Assembly: GCF_014705715.1 (NCBI RefSeq)
Contig: NZ_JACXLC010000001.1
Location: 726,457-790,456 of the forward strand
Source of the DNA: Erythrobacter rubeus
Lineage (GTDB): Bacteria; Pseudomonadota; Alphaproteobacteria; Sphingomonadales; Sphingomonadaceae
Reading direction: 5' to 3'
DNA length: 64,000 bases
In this document: positions 1 through 8,934 of the stretch, piece by piece
Layout of the letters: each line of letters starts with the position of its first letter
Numbering within the stretch: position 1 is the stretch's first letter
The notes under the pieces: model-generated
The model's database searches: none
Seen by the model: only the letters and a program-made list of their open reading frames with translations
Told to the model about the DNA's origin: nothing
Position numbers and translations under genes: made by a program

Positions 1-2
1 GC

Positions 3-1076
3 GACGGCGAGGGCGATGCGGATAGCGATATGTCCGCCGAGGACGAGATCGAGGAGGGCGAGCCCGGCGAGGACGGCGACGCCTCCAACGCGCCGGTCCG
101 GCCCAATCGTCCGCAGGCCGACATTCCCGATGGCCTCGATTACAAGGCTTTCACCGACCGTTTCGACGAGGAAGTCGAAGCGCCCGAACTTTGCGATGCC
201 GAGGAACTAGACCGGCTGCGCGCCTATCTCGACAGCCAGCTGACCGGCTTGCAAGGGGTCGTCACCCGACTCGCCAACCGGCTCCAGCGCCGATTGATGG
301 CGCAGCAGAACCGCAGCTGGGATTTCGATCAGGAAGAGGGCGTGCTCGATGCCGCGCGGCTTTCCCGCGTGATCGTATCGCCGGGCACGGCGCTCACCTA
401 CAAGGTCGAGCGGGACATCGATTTCAAGGATACGATCGTCACGCTGCTGATCGACAATTCAGGCTCGATGCGCGGTCGGCCCATCTCGATTGCCGCGATC
501 AGCGCCGATATCCTTGCCCGCACATTGGAGCGCTGCGGCGTCAAGACCGAAATCCTCGGCTTCACCACCCGCGCATGGAAGGGCGGGCAGGCGCGCGAGG
601 CTTGGCTCGCCGATGGGAAACCGCAGAACCCCGGTCGCCTCAACGATTTGCGCCACATCATCTACAAGCAGGCCGATGAGCCATGGCGCCGCGCGCGCCG
701 CAATCTCGGCCTGATGATGCGCGAGGGGCTGCTGAAGGAGAACATTGATGGCGAAGCGCTGCTCTGGGCGCATTCGCGGCTCGTCTACCGCCCCGAAGAA
801 CGCCGCATCCTGATGGTGATTTCCGACGGTGCCCCTGTCGATGACAGCACGCTGAGCGTGAACAGCGCTGGCTATCTCGAAGCGCATCTGCGCGGTGTGA
901 TCGACTGGATCGAAAACGTCTCGCCCGTACAACTTGTCGCCATCGGCATCGGCCACGACGTGACGCGCTATTACAGACGCGCGGTGACGATCATGGACGT
1001 CGAACAATTGGGCGGCACCATCATGGAGCAGCTTGCCGAGTTGTTCGAGGATGAGAAAGGGCCGAGGCGGCGGTGA
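3..1076 (+). CDS. cobT: Cobaltochelatase subunit CobT (5' partial)
   Basis: CobT is the VWA-domain subunit of the aerobic cobaltochelatase. With the AAA+ subunit CobS it drives CobN to insert cobalt into hydrogenobyrinate a,c-diamide in cytoplasmic cobalamin synthesis. The reading frame is open from base 3, so the N-terminal part lies outside the window. The visible 357 residues start with a very acidic Glu/Asp-rich linker, typical of CobT, then a helical stretch, then a C-terminal VWA domain whose MIDAS motif IDNSGSM is at 450-470. Later MIDAS-region residues (VISDGAP near 820) are also present. No cobalamin genes follow, so any cob cluster must lie upstream. The TGA stop overlaps the GTG start of the next reading frame. 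Confidence 0.93.
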   Translation, partial: DGEGDADSDMSAEDEIEEGEPGEDGDASNAPVRPNRPQADIPDGLDYKAFTDRFDEEVEAPELCDAEELDRLRAYLDSQLTGLQGVVTRLANRLQRRLMAQQNRSWDFDQEEGVLDAARLSRVIVSPGTALTYKVERDIDFKDTIVTLLIDNSGSMRGRPISIAAISADILARTLERCGVKTEILGFTTRAWKGGQAREAWLADGKPQNPGRLNDLRHIIYKQADEPWRRARRNLGLMMREGLLKENIDGEALLWAHSRLVYRPEERRILMVISDGAPVDDSTLSVNSAGYLEAHLRGVIDWIENVSPVQLVAIGIGHDVTRYYRRAVTIMDVEQLGGTIMEQLAELFEDEKGPRRR

Positions 1077-1426
1077 AGCGTGATATGGACTTCATTCGCG
1101 AGATGCTGCTTTGGATGGAAGAGCGTGATGATCGCATCTTTTACCAACTTCAGGGATTTCCGGGGTTGGATGCTAATGAAGAGAAAATCTTCGGTCATCT
1201 CGCCTTGTTAATCTCTGCAGGGTTTGTCGATAAACCCAAAGAGCACTGATACCAGATGACCTGGGAGGGGCACGAGTTTCTCGATAAAGTCCGTGATCCA
1301 GAAATTTGGAGAAAAACCAAAAAAGGAGCTTCAGAATTGAATTCTTGGGGCGTGAAGTTGATTGGGGAAATGGCAACTGGGTACATTCGTGCCAAGGCGA
1401 CAGAATTAGGAATTCCACTAGCATGA
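1073..1426 (+). pseudogene. DUF2513-family protein interrupted by an in-frame TGA
   Basis: A GTG at 1073 overlaps the cobT stop and opens a frame starting [12 protein letters not shown], the usual opening of DUF2513 proteins. It ends at a TGA at 1247-1249 after 58 codons. The same frame then continues without a shift as YQMTWEGHEFLDKVRDPEIW, which is the family's most conserved C-terminal block, to a TGA at 1424-1426 that overlaps the next gene's ATG. The whole frame would encode about 117 residues, a normal family length. One nonsense change therefore appears to split it. DUF2513 genes are small, of unknown function, and often on plasmids or phages. The stretch is visibly richer in A and T than its neighbours, which fits transfer. 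A sequencing error or stop readthrough are alternatives. Confidence 0.8.
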
Positions 1427-2085
1427 ACGTAACCGAAGCCGTCGCCACCCGCCGCTCCGTGCGGGAATTTCTCGACAAGCCGGTCGATCTCGAAACCCTC
1501 CGCCGCGTCATGGACAAGGCGCGCTGGGCGGCCTCGGGCTGCAATTATCAGCCGTGGGAAGCGACCGTCCTGACCGGAGAGCCTCTGAAAGAGCTTCAGG
1601 CCAAGATCACAACCACTCCGCCGCAGGAGGCCGAATACGATTGGAGCGCGCCGGGCACCGAGGACGCGTATAAGCAGCGGCTGAACAAGGTTTCGAAAGA
1701 GATGTTCGGTTCCATGGGCATTGCGCGCGACGATGGCGAAGGGCGCATGAAAGCGATGATGCGCAACGCGACCAGTTTCGATGCGCCTGCGGTGATGTTC
1801 GTCTATTTCCCGCGCCTGATGAAGGAGGCGCAGTGGTCGGACACCGGCATGTGGCTGCAGACGGTGGCGCTACTATTACGCGAGGAAGGGCTCGACAGCT
1901 GCTTTCAGGAATACATGGCGCTTTACGCCGACGTGATCCGCGAGCATCTCGGCCTCGACAAGGAGCGCTACATGTTCTTCTGCGGGATGGCGATTGGCTA
2001 CCGCGACCCGGACGCTCCGCTCAATAATTTCGAACGCGAGCGCGTGCCGCTCGATGAGCATGTGAAGTTCCTCGGTTGGGATTGA
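1423..2085 (+). CDS. Nitroreductase family protein
   Basis: This is a 220-residue flavin (FMN) nitroreductase-fold protein. It opens with VTEAVATRRSVREFLDKPV, the conserved N-terminal RRSVR segment that binds the FMN phosphate, followed by ARWAASGCNYQPW, the second FMN-contact block. The C-terminal half has the family's GMAIGYRDPDAPLN motif. ATG 1423 is chosen because the homologous protein begins there. A longer frame upstream reads through the DUF2513 gene and has no family sequence. The start overlaps the last codon of that broken gene by four bases. Substrate is unknown; members reduce nitroaromatics, quinones or enoates with NAD(P)H. A short intergenic gap separates it from cysS. Confidence 0.88.
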   Translation: MNVTEAVATRRSVREFLDKPVDLETLRRVMDKARWAASGCNYQPWEATVLTGEPLKELQAKITTTPPQEAEYDWSAPGTEDAYKQRLNKVSKEMFGSMGIARDDGEGRMKAMMRNATSFDAPAVMFVYFPRLMKEAQWSDTGMWLQTVALLLREEGLDSCFQEYMALYADVIREHLGLDKERYMFFCGMAIGYRDPDAPLNNFERERVPLDEHVKFLGWD

Positions 2086-2116
2086 CGTTACCGACCGACA
2101 TGGCAAAGCGCGCAGC

Positions 2117-3547
2117 ATGACCGACGCGCCTCTCAAGCTGTTCAATTCGCTCACCCGCGAACTCGAAGCCTTCCAGCCGATCCATGAAGGCGAGGCGCGC
2201 GTCTACACGTGCGGGCCGACGGTCTACAATTACCAGCATATCGGAAATATGCGCGCCTACATCTTTGCCGACACGCTGGGGCGGACGCTCAGCCACAAGG
2301 GGCTGAAACTCTCCCATGTCATCAACATCACCGATGTCGGGCATCTCACCTCGGATGCCGATGCAGGCGATGACAAGATGGAGAAGGCTGCGGCGGCGCA
2401 GGGCAAAAGCGCGTGGGACATCGCGCGCTATTATCAGGAAGTGTTCGAGGCCGATCTGGACCGGCTGAACGTGCGCAAACCCGCTCATCCGCGCGCCACC
2501 GATTATGTGACGAGCATGATCGAATGGGGCAAGCAGATGGAGGAGAAGCACTGCTACGAACTTGAGAGCGGGCTCTATTTCGACGTCTCGACCGTGCCCG
2601 ACTATGGCCGGCTTGCGCGCGCAGTTACGGAGGATGGAGAGGGCCGCATCGACGAGGTCGAGGGCAAGCGCAACGCGGCCGACTTCGCGATCTGGCGCAA
2701 GACGCCGCCGGGTGAGACGCGGCAGATGGAATGGGACAGCCCGTGGGGGAAGGGCGCGCCCGGCTGGCACCTGGAATGCAGCGTGATGAGCGCCGAACTG
2801 CTCGGCCATCCGTTCGATATCCACACCGGCGGCATCGACCACCGCGAGATCCATCACCCTAACGAGATCGCCCAGAACCAGGCGCACAATTGCTCGTCCG
2901 ACAGCGCGGCGCGCATCTGGATGCACAACAACTTCCTGATCGACCGGCGCGGCAAGATGTCGAAATCGACGGGCGAATTTCTCGTCCTGCAAACGCTGGT
3001 CGATCGCGGATACCACCCGCTCGCCTATCGGATGATGTGCCTGCAGGCGCATTACCGCAGCGAGCTCGAATTCAGCTGGGAGGGGCTCGAAGCGGCGCTT
3101 GTGCGGCTCAAGCGGATGGTTATCCTCGCCGAACGCTTGCAAGATGCGTTGCCCCAGCCGGAGGCCGAGCACCCTAAGTTTGCGCCTGCGCTGGAAAAGT
3201 TCGAAACCGCGATTGCCGACGATTTGAACACGCCCATTGCGCTTACAGCGCTCGAAGATGCTCTCTCGATCAAAAAGGTCGATGCGGGCATCAAGCGCGC
3301 AGTGGTCGAGGCCATGGACGAAGTGCTCGGCCTGGAGTTGTTTAGCCTCACCCGCGCCGACCTCAGGCTTCGGCCAAAGACCGCGGAAATCTCCGAGGGA
3401 GAGATCGAAGAGGCGCTTACCCGGCGAAAGACTGCGCGGGCCGAAAAGGACTTCGCGAAATCCGACGCGATCCGTGATGAATTGGCGGCGAAGGGTGTCG
3501 AAGTGATGGATGGCGATCCACTCGGTTGGGAATGGAAGCTCGGATAG
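2117..3547 (+). CDS. cysS: Cysteinyl-tRNA synthetase
   Basis: A 476-residue class I aminoacyl-tRNA synthetase that charges tRNA-Cys in the cytoplasm. The N-terminal CGPTVYN segment supplies a zinc ligand. The HIGH motif appears as HIGN (in YNYQHIGNMRAY), the normal variant for bacterial CysRS. WHLECSVMS and the GGIDHREIHHPNE block give the remaining zinc-site and cysteine-binding residues, and KMSKS lies near residue 280. The C-terminal DALR-like region contains the typical block with RKTARAEKDFAKSDAIRDEL. Length is normal. It stands between an oxidoreductase and a membrane protein on the same strand and is probably transcribed on its own or with the nitroreductase. Confidence 0.97.
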   Translation: MTDAPLKLFNSLTRELEAFQPIHEGEARVYTCGPTVYNYQHIGNMRAYIFADTLGRTLSHKGLKLSHVINITDVGHLTSDADAGDDKMEKAAAAQGKSAWDIARYYQEVFEADLDRLNVRKPAHPRATDYVTSMIEWGKQMEEKHCYELESGLYFDVSTVPDYGRLARAVTEDGEGRIDEVEGKRNAADFAIWRKTPPGETRQMEWDSPWGKGAPGWHLECSVMSAELLGHPFDIHTGGIDHREIHHPNEIAQNQAHNCSSDSAARIWMHNNFLIDRRGKMSKSTGEFLVLQTLVDRGYHPLAYRMMCLQAHYRSELEFSWEGLEAALVRLKRMVILAERLQDALPQPEAEHPKFAPALEKFETAIADDLNTPIALTALEDALSIKKVDAGIKRAVVEAMDEVLGLELFSLTRADLRLRPKTAEISEGEIEEALTRRKTARAEKDFAKSDAIRDELAAKGVEVMDGDPLGWEWKLG

Positions 3548-3583
3548 GCTTGCGCATGGCGTAGCGCATGCTACAAAGGTTTC

Positions 3584-3940
3584 ATGTTGCAACCTATGTT
3601 CTGGCTCGTCCTCGCTGCCATCCATGCGATACCAGCGCTCGCCCTGTTTCGTCCTGCCACACTAACGACGCTGTACGGTGTCGCTGCCGACAGTCCCCTG
3701 TTCCTCCTCATGCAGCATCGCGCGGCGCTTTTCCTCGCAGTCTTTGCTGCATGCGTCTGGGCGGCCTTCATCCCCGAAGGCCGCAAGCTTGCGGTGATCG
3801 TCGTTGGGATCAGCATGCTCAGCTTCCTGTCTTTGTACTGGACTGCGGGCAGTCCTGCTCCGCTCAGGCGGATTGCGATGGTCGATCTTGCCGGCTTGCC
3901 TGTTCTGGCCGGGGTAGCGTGGCTGGCATTCCGGCCCTAG
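3584..3940 (+). CDS. Small integral membrane protein, function unknown
   Basis: A 118-residue protein with about four hydrophobic helices and short loops (FWLVLAAIHAIPALALF, then segments near residues 40-60, 70-85 and 100-115). There are no catalytic motifs. It resembles the many uncharacterised small inner-membrane proteins conserved in sphingomonads. ATG 3584 gives a helix directly after a short N terminus. It sits 36 bases after cysS and 10 bases before the dehydrogenase, so it may be cotranscribed with the latter. I do not recognise a function. Confidence 0.7.
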   Translation: MLQPMFWLVLAAIHAIPALALFRPATLTTLYGVAADSPLFLLMQHRAALFLAVFAACVWAAFIPEGRKLAVIVVGISMLSFLSLYWTAGSPAPLRRIAMVDLAGLPVLAGVAWLAFRP

Positions 3941-3950
3941 AACCCGGGCC

Positions 3951-4889
3951 ATGACGACTCTCGCTATCTCCGGTCTTATTCGGCCGCTGCTCGAACCGCG
4001 CCTGCCAGATGATCTCGATGTCCGCTGGTTCCTGACAAAGGAAGAGGCTCTGGATGTCGTCCCCGATGCCGAGATCGGCTGGTTCGACATGAACGATCAG
4101 GAGGCGATGGCCGAGACGCTGCATGCCGCGACCAGTCTCAAATGGCTCAATTCGATCTATGCCGGGCTCGATTTTCTGCCGATGGACGTCCTGATCGAGC
4201 GCGGCATCACCGTCACAAACGGCGCCGGCATCAACGCGATCACCATCGCCGAGTATGTCGTGATGGGGATGCTCAACATCGCCAAGGGCTATCGCCAAGT
4301 CGTGCGCGCACAGGACCGCCGCGAATGGCTCACTGACAGCCCCGGCAAGCGCGAGCTCGCCGGATCGAAGGCGCTGCTGCTCGGGTACGGGGCGATTGGC
4401 AAGCTTATCAAGCCGCGCCTCGAAAGCTTCGATGTCGATGTCACGGTCGTGCGCAGATCTGGCGGTGAAGGTGTGCTGACCCCCGATGAATGGCGCGGCG
4501 AGCTCGGCGACTTCGACTGGATCATCCTCGCAGTGCCAGCGACGCGGGAAACCGATGGGATGATCGGTGCGGACGAGCTGTCGCAAATGAAGTCCGACGC
4601 GGTGATTGTGAACATCGCTCGCGGTGCCGTCATCGATCAGCCTGCTCTGGTCAGCGCACTTGAGAAGAAACAGATCGGCGGCGCGTTTCTCGACGTCACC
4701 ACGCCGGAGCCTCTGCCTGAAGACCATCCGCTCTGGTCGCTCGATAACGCGCATATCACCATGCACCTGTCGGGGCGCGCGCAGGACAAGATGTTCATTC
4801 GCAGCGCCGAACGATTTCTCGACAACCTGGAAAGGTACAGGCGCGGAGAAGCGGTCTCCCCCATTTTCGATCCGGCGCGCGGATATTGA
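3951..4889 (+). CDS. D-2-hydroxyacid dehydrogenase (NAD(P)-dependent)
   Basis: A 312-residue member of the D-isomer-specific 2-hydroxyacid dehydrogenases, which reduce 2-oxoacids or oxidise D-2-hydroxyacids. The Rossmann glycine motif GYGAIG is near residue 145. The catalytic Arg is in NIARGAVIDQPAL, the Glu in TPEPLPEDHPLW, and the His in the block ITMHLSG. The N-terminal substrate domain is short and diverged. Substrate cannot be read from sequence; neighbours give no pathway. It starts ten bases after the small membrane protein. Confidence 0.9.
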   Translation: MTTLAISGLIRPLLEPRLPDDLDVRWFLTKEEALDVVPDAEIGWFDMNDQEAMAETLHAATSLKWLNSIYAGLDFLPMDVLIERGITVTNGAGINAITIAEYVVMGMLNIAKGYRQVVRAQDRREWLTDSPGKRELAGSKALLLGYGAIGKLIKPRLESFDVDVTVVRRSGGEGVLTPDEWRGELGDFDWIILAVPATRETDGMIGADELSQMKSDAVIVNIARGAVIDQPALVSALEKKQIGGAFLDVTTPEPLPEDHPLWSLDNAHITMHLSGRAQDKMFIRSAERFLDNLERYRRGEAVSPIFDPARGY

Positions 4890-5010
4890 GGGCGTCTCGG
4901 GCGTTTCTGGAACAGCCGGGCAAATCACGCCCGGGTTGGTCTGACGAAAGCTTTTCGATCGATCTGTAACGGCGACCCCGTTTCGGGCGAACCTGACATC
5001 AGCGCTGCAC

Positions 5011-5035
5011 GCTCCGCAACTCTGGCTAGCGGAGC
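5011..5035 (+). promoter_or_regulatory. Leader hairpin immediately upstream of the TPP-enzyme ribosome-binding site
   Basis: GCTCCGC at 5011-5017 and GCGGAGC at 5029-5035 form a perfect 7-bp stem with an 11-base loop. The stem ends a few bases before AGGAGG at 5039-5044, the ribosome-binding site for ATG 5054. There is no T-run, so it is not an intrinsic terminator. It may be an operator dyad or a translational leader element. Function is inferred only from position. Confidence 0.4.
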
Positions 5036-5053
5036 AATAGGAGGAAACCGAAG

Positions 5054-6742
5054 ATGACCGATACCCGCACCACACCGAAAAAGGCCTCCGACCTCTTTGT
5101 CGAATGTCTTGAATCCGAAGGAGTCGAATATGTCTTTGGTGTGCCGGGTGAGGAAAACCTCGATCTGCTCGAAAGTCTGTCCGACAGCTCGATCAAACTG
5201 GTTCTGACGCGCCATGAGCAGGGGGCCGGCTTTATGGCTGCCACCTATGGCCGCCATACCGGCAAGACCGGCGTTTTCATGGCCACTCTGGGACCCGGCG
5301 CGACCAATATGGTCACCGCGGTTGCCTATTCGCAGCTCGGCGGAATGCCGACTCTCGCGATCACCGGGCAAAAGCCGATCAAGCATTCGAAGCAGGGCCG
5401 CTTTCAAATTCTCGATGTGGTGGACATGATGCAGCCCATTACCAAATTCGCGCATCAGCTCCATTCCGGCGACAACATTCCCAGCCGCGTGCGCGAAGCG
5501 TTTCGCTTGGCGGAGGAGGAAAAGCCCGGCGCGACGCATCTCGAATTGCCGGAGGATATCGCGGCAGAAGAATCCACCGCCCGCCCGATCCCGGCAAGCG
5601 TGGCGCGCCGCCCCTCCGCAGAGCCCAAGGCCGTGCGTCAGGCTGTCGAGGCGATCGAAGCGGCCAAATCGCCGGTGCTGGTGATCGCGGCCGGCGCCAA
5701 TCGCCGGATGACCAGCAACATGCTGAATGAATTTGTCGAGAAGACCGGCATTCCTTTCGTGACCACGCAGATGGGCAAGGGTGTGCTCGACGAACGCCAT
5801 CCGCTGTTCCTGGGGTGCGCGGCGCTGTCTTCCGGTGATTTCTGCCACCGGGCGATCGAGGACGCGGATCTTGTCATCAATGTCGGGCATGATGTCATCG
5901 AAAAGCCGCCCTTTTTCATGACCGATGCTTTCGAAGGCGACGCGCGCGGCAAGACTTCGAAAGTGATCCACATCTCGAACAACACCGCAGAGGTAGATCC
6001 GGTCTACTTCCCGCAGATCGAAGTGATCGGAGATATCGCCAACGCGATCTGGCAGATCAAGGAAGCGGTGACCCCGCAGGATGCGTGGGATTTCAAACGG
6101 CTGCTTTGCTACCGCGATGCCGAAATCAAGCATTCCGATCCGCTGGAATCGGACGACCGTTTCCCGATCTTTCCGCCCCACCTTGTACGCCAGATCCGGC
6201 AGACGATGCCCGATGACGGGATCATCTGCCTGGATAATGGCGTCTACAAGATCTGGTTCGCGCGCAATTACACCGCGCATCTCCCCAACACCGTGCTGCT
6301 CGACAACGCACTGGCGACAATGGGCGCAGGCCTTCCTAGCGCCATGATGAGCGCGATGCTTTATCCTGAGCGCAGGGTGATGGCGATTTGCGGCGATGGC
6401 GGGTTCATGATGAATAGCCAGGAGATGGAAACCGCTGTGCGGCTCGGCCTGAACCTCACCGTGCTGATCCTTCGCGATGACGCCTACGGCATGATCCGCT
6501 GGAAACAGGCCAATATGGGTTTCGACGATTACGGCCTGACATTCGGCAATCCCGATTTCGTGAAATATGCCGAAAGCTACGGCGCTCACGGCCACCGGAT
6601 CACCAGCAGCGAGCACCTTGCCGATGTCCTTGCGAAGACGGGCGAGGCAAAAGGTGTTCACCTGATCGATTGCCCGGTCGATTATTCCGAAAACGATCGG
6701 ATACTCAACCACGATATCAAGAAACTGAGTGCAAAGCTTTGA
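5054..6742 (+). CDS. Acetolactate-synthase-like thiamine pyrophosphate enzyme
   Basis: A 562-residue TPP-dependent enzyme of the acetohydroxyacid synthase superfamily (PYR, central and PP domains). The catalytic glutamate is in RHEQGAGFMA near residue 54. The GPGATN block is in the PYR domain. The Mg/TPP-binding motif begins GDGGFMMNSQEMETA near residue 447 and ends about 28 residues later in DDAYGMIRWKQ. The start has a strong AGGAGG. No small regulatory subunit (ilvN) is next to it, so it is unlikely to be the main valine/isoleucine AHAS. It is followed after 25 bases by an aldehyde dehydrogenase. The pair suggests a 2-oxoacid decarboxylation or carboligation giving an aldehyde that is then oxidised. 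True substrate is unknown. Confidence 0.87.
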   Translation: MTDTRTTPKKASDLFVECLESEGVEYVFGVPGEENLDLLESLSDSSIKLVLTRHEQGAGFMAATYGRHTGKTGVFMATLGPGATNMVTAVAYSQLGGMPTLAITGQKPIKHSKQGRFQILDVVDMMQPITKFAHQLHSGDNIPSRVREAFRLAEEEKPGATHLELPEDIAAEESTARPIPASVARRPSAEPKAVRQAVEAIEAAKSPVLVIAAGANRRMTSNMLNEFVEKTGIPFVTTQMGKGVLDERHPLFLGCAALSSGDFCHRAIEDADLVINVGHDVIEKPPFFMTDAFEGDARGKTSKVIHISNNTAEVDPVYFPQIEVIGDIANAIWQIKEAVTPQDAWDFKRLLCYRDAEIKHSDPLESDDRFPIFPPHLVRQIRQTMPDDGIICLDNGVYKIWFARNYTAHLPNTVLLDNALATMGAGLPSAMMSAMLYPERRVMAICGDGGFMMNSQEMETAVRLGLNLTVLILRDDAYGMIRWKQANMGFDDYGLTFGNPDFVKYAESYGAHGHRITSSEHLADVLAKTGEAKGVHLIDCPVDYSENDRILNHDIKKLSAKL

Positions 6743-6767
6743 GATTGATAGGGAAAGGAGAACGATA

Positions 6768-8207
6768 ATGTCGATGCTGAAAGACACCTACCCGCTCTAT
6801 CTCAACAACAAGGCGCAGCAGCCCAACACCGATCTGGAGGTAACGGACAAGTTTACAGGCGAAGTTGCGTTCCGCGTGGCGCTTGCCGATCCGGAGACCA
6901 TCGACAAGGCGATCGTGGGCGCGGTCGCCGCGGCAGAGCCGATGGCGAAGCTCGCATCCTACGAAAAGCAGGACGTGCTGATGCACTGCGTCAACAGCTT
7001 CAAGGAGCGTTTCGACGAGCTCGCCTATGCCCTGTGCGTTGAGGCAGGCAAGCCGATCAAGGACAGCGAGGGCGAAGTCACCCGGCTCATCGATACGTTC
7101 CGGATCGCTGCCGAAGAGGCAGTGCGCAATTACGGTGAGATCATGCCGCTCGATATCTCCGAGCGTGCAAAGGGCTATTCCTCCATGTGGAAGCGATACC
7201 CGATCGGGCCGTGCAGCTTCATTTCGCCGTTCAATTTCCCGCTCAACCTCGCCGCGCACAAAATCGCGCCTGCGCTTGCTGTGGGCTGTCCGTTCATCAT
7301 CAAGCCGGCTTCTAAGACCCCGCTCGGCACAATCATCATCGGCGAAATCCTTGCCGAGTGCGATATCCTTCCCGAAGGAGCGTTTTCGGTTCTTCCGGCA
7401 AGCCGCGATGGAGCGGACCTCTTTACCGAGGACGAGAGGCTGAAACTGCTCTCCTTCACCGGCTCGCCCGCCGTCGGCTGGGCGCTCAAGGCGAAGGCTG
7501 GCAAGAAAAAGGTCGTTCTGGAACTCGGCGGCAACGCAGCGGTGATCATCGATCACGATACCGACCTCGACGACGCATTGGAGCGTGTGGTATTCGGCGC
7601 GTTCTACCAGTCCGGCCAATCCTGTATCGGCGTCCAGCGGATCATCATCCACGAAGACGTCTATGACCGGTTCAAAGAAATGCTGGTCGCAAAGACCAAG
7701 ACGCTGATCGCGGGTGACCCCAAGGATCGCGACACCTTTGTCGGTCCGATGATTTCCGAAGGGGAAGCTACTCGGCTCAAGGGCTGGATCGATGAAGCGG
7801 TCGAAGGCGGTGCGACACTGTTGACGGGCGGCGACCTTTCGAATGGCAACATGCTGGAGGCCACTCTGCTCGAAAATGTCGATAAGGACGCAAGGGCGAT
7901 GAATGACGAGGCTTTCGGCCCGCTCGCCATCTTGCAGAAATTCTCCGATTTCGATGCCGCGCTGGATGAGGTGAACCGGAGCGAATTCGGGCTTCAGGCC
8001 GGGATATTCACCCGCGATCTGTTCAAGATGTACGATGCCTGGGACAAGCTTGAAGTTGGCGGGATCGTCATCAATGATGTCCCCAGCTACCGCGTCGACA
8101 ACATGCCCTATGGCGGGGTGAAGGATTCCGGGCTGGGCCGCGAAGGTATCCGGTTCGCCATGGAGGACATGAGCGAAATCCGGAACCTTGTCGTGCGGCG
8201 AACCTGA
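6768..8207 (+). CDS. NAD(P)-dependent aldehyde dehydrogenase family protein
   Basis: A 479-residue aldehyde dehydrogenase. SPFNFPLNLAAHKIAPAL is the coenzyme-binding block, LLSFTGSPAVGW the second. The general base Glu lies in LELGGNAAVI near residue 252 and the catalytic Cys in GQSCIGVQR near residue 286. The C-terminal PYGGVKDSGLGREG motif is intact. ATG 6768 is chosen because GGAAAGGAG precedes it by a few bases; an in-frame earlier codon would overlap the upstream gene. It forms a tight two-gene unit with the TPP enzyme. Sequence resembles acyl-aldehyde or semialdehyde dehydrogenases, but the substrate is open. Confidence 0.92.
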   Translation: MSMLKDTYPLYLNNKAQQPNTDLEVTDKFTGEVAFRVALADPETIDKAIVGAVAAAEPMAKLASYEKQDVLMHCVNSFKERFDELAYALCVEAGKPIKDSEGEVTRLIDTFRIAAEEAVRNYGEIMPLDISERAKGYSSMWKRYPIGPCSFISPFNFPLNLAAHKIAPALAVGCPFIIKPASKTPLGTIIIGEILAECDILPEGAFSVLPASRDGADLFTEDERLKLLSFTGSPAVGWALKAKAGKKKVVLELGGNAAVIIDHDTDLDDALERVVFGAFYQSGQSCIGVQRIIIHEDVYDRFKEMLVAKTKTLIAGDPKDRDTFVGPMISEGEATRLKGWIDEAVEGGATLLTGGDLSNGNMLEATLLENVDKDARAMNDEAFGPLAILQKFSDFDAALDEVNRSEFGLQAGIFTRDLFKMYDAWDKLEVGGIVINDVPSYRVDNMPYGGVKDSGLGREGIRFAMEDMSEIRNLVVRRT

Positions 8208-8239
8208 TAGCGAGGGCGGTCCGCCGAAATAGCGGGCCG

Positions 8240-8653
8240 TCAACTCTCCTCGAGCAAGAGCAGCACCGCCGTCACCACCATGCGTTCATCATCGCTGCCA
8301 AAGCGGTGATCGACTTCGCGCACCGTCGCTTCGGCGACCAATTGGCCGGGGATTCTGAATTCGTGATCGGGCAGGGCTGCAATGAAGTCCTCCCCCGCCG
8401 CCACCGCAGTCCTGCCATCGAAATCGAGCATGATTTCGTGACGCGTGCCGGAAAACGTGATCGAAGCCCACGCTTTCTCCTCGTGCGAGAGCAGGCTGGC
8501 TCGTCCCTCTGCGAGCGTGAGCAGAGCTTCGCGTACGCGATCTGCTGTGGTCCGGCGCGGACGGTAGCGCCGGGCCCGCAGCGTGGGGGAGGGAGCGGCG
8601 TCCGCGGATTTTGTTTCCAGATCGGCGGGGATGGCAATTGCTTCGATCAGCAT
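8240..8653 (-). CDS. Conserved hypothetical protein
   Basis: A 137-residue protein of unknown function. It has a basic Arg-rich region near residues 28-40 (RARRYRPRRTTADRV) and then an alpha/beta-looking part with IMLDFDGRTAVAAGEDFIAALPDHEF. No signal peptide or membrane segment is seen. It overlaps the end of the upstream small gene by seven bases, so the two form an operon divergent from the S24-type repressor. It converges on the aldehyde dehydrogenase gene. I do not recognise the family; accessory or mobile-element regulation is possible from context. Confidence 0.65.
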   Translation of the reverse strand: MLIEAIAIPADLETKSADAAPSPTLRARRYRPRRTTADRVREALLTLAEGRASLLSHEEKAWASITFSGTRHEIMLDFDGRTAVAAGEDFIAALPDHEFRIPGQLVAEATVREVDHRFGSDDERMVVTAVLLLLEES

Positions 8654-8865
8654 GAGACAAGCTCCTTCGTTTCGGTGGCGTTGGCGGTGGCAGCGTTTTC
8701 GTAAGCGTTCATCCAGCGCAAAGTGCGCTCTTCGGTGGCGGCGCGGGGGATGCGCCCCATGCGCAGGTCCAGCACGAACCGCGGATCGTGCGCGGCGAGC
8801 CTGCCGAATTTGGTGGCGGGCATGTCGTGGGTTCGCAGGAATTTTTCGACTTTGCGGATCACCAT
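8647..8865 (-). CDS. Small HTH-like protein, function unknown
   Basis: A 72-residue protein starting MVIRKVEKFLRTHDMPATKF, followed by GRLAAHDPRFVLDLRMGR. The arrangement of a short helix, the 'MPATKFGRLAAHDPRFV' segment and a following 'R.GR' is reminiscent of small XRE-like helix-turn-helix proteins, so a DNA-binding role is possible but unproven. ATG 8865 is preferred; 21 codons of upstream open frame read across the likely promoter. Its stop overlaps the next gene. The divergent S24-type repressor about 140 bases away could control it. Confidence 0.6.
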   Translation of the reverse strand: MVIRKVEKFLRTHDMPATKFGRLAAHDPRFVLDLRMGRIPRAATEERTLRWMNAYENAATANATETKELVSC

Positions 8866-8934
8866 TGGGTTCCCCGTGATGGCATTGGACGAACAGGCGA
8901 TTCGGTTTCTGTTCCTCAAATGTTCCAACGCAAA

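Noticed and set aside
1247..1249. In-frame TGA of the DUF2513 gene read as selenocysteine
   Set aside because: No SECIS-like structure was identified and the family has no conserved Cys at this site. A nonsense change or error is simpler.
2237..2248. Apparent loss of the class I 'HIGH' motif in CysRS (HIGN)
   Set aside because: HIGN is the normal form in many bacterial cysteinyl-tRNA synthetases. KMSKS and zinc ligands are intact.
2021..3625. A long minus-strand open frame opposite cysS
   Set aside because: It has no family motifs, and long antisense frames are common here because of strong third-position GC bias. cysS has intact motifs throughout. The same applies to long antisense frames over the TPP enzyme, smc and the M16 gene.
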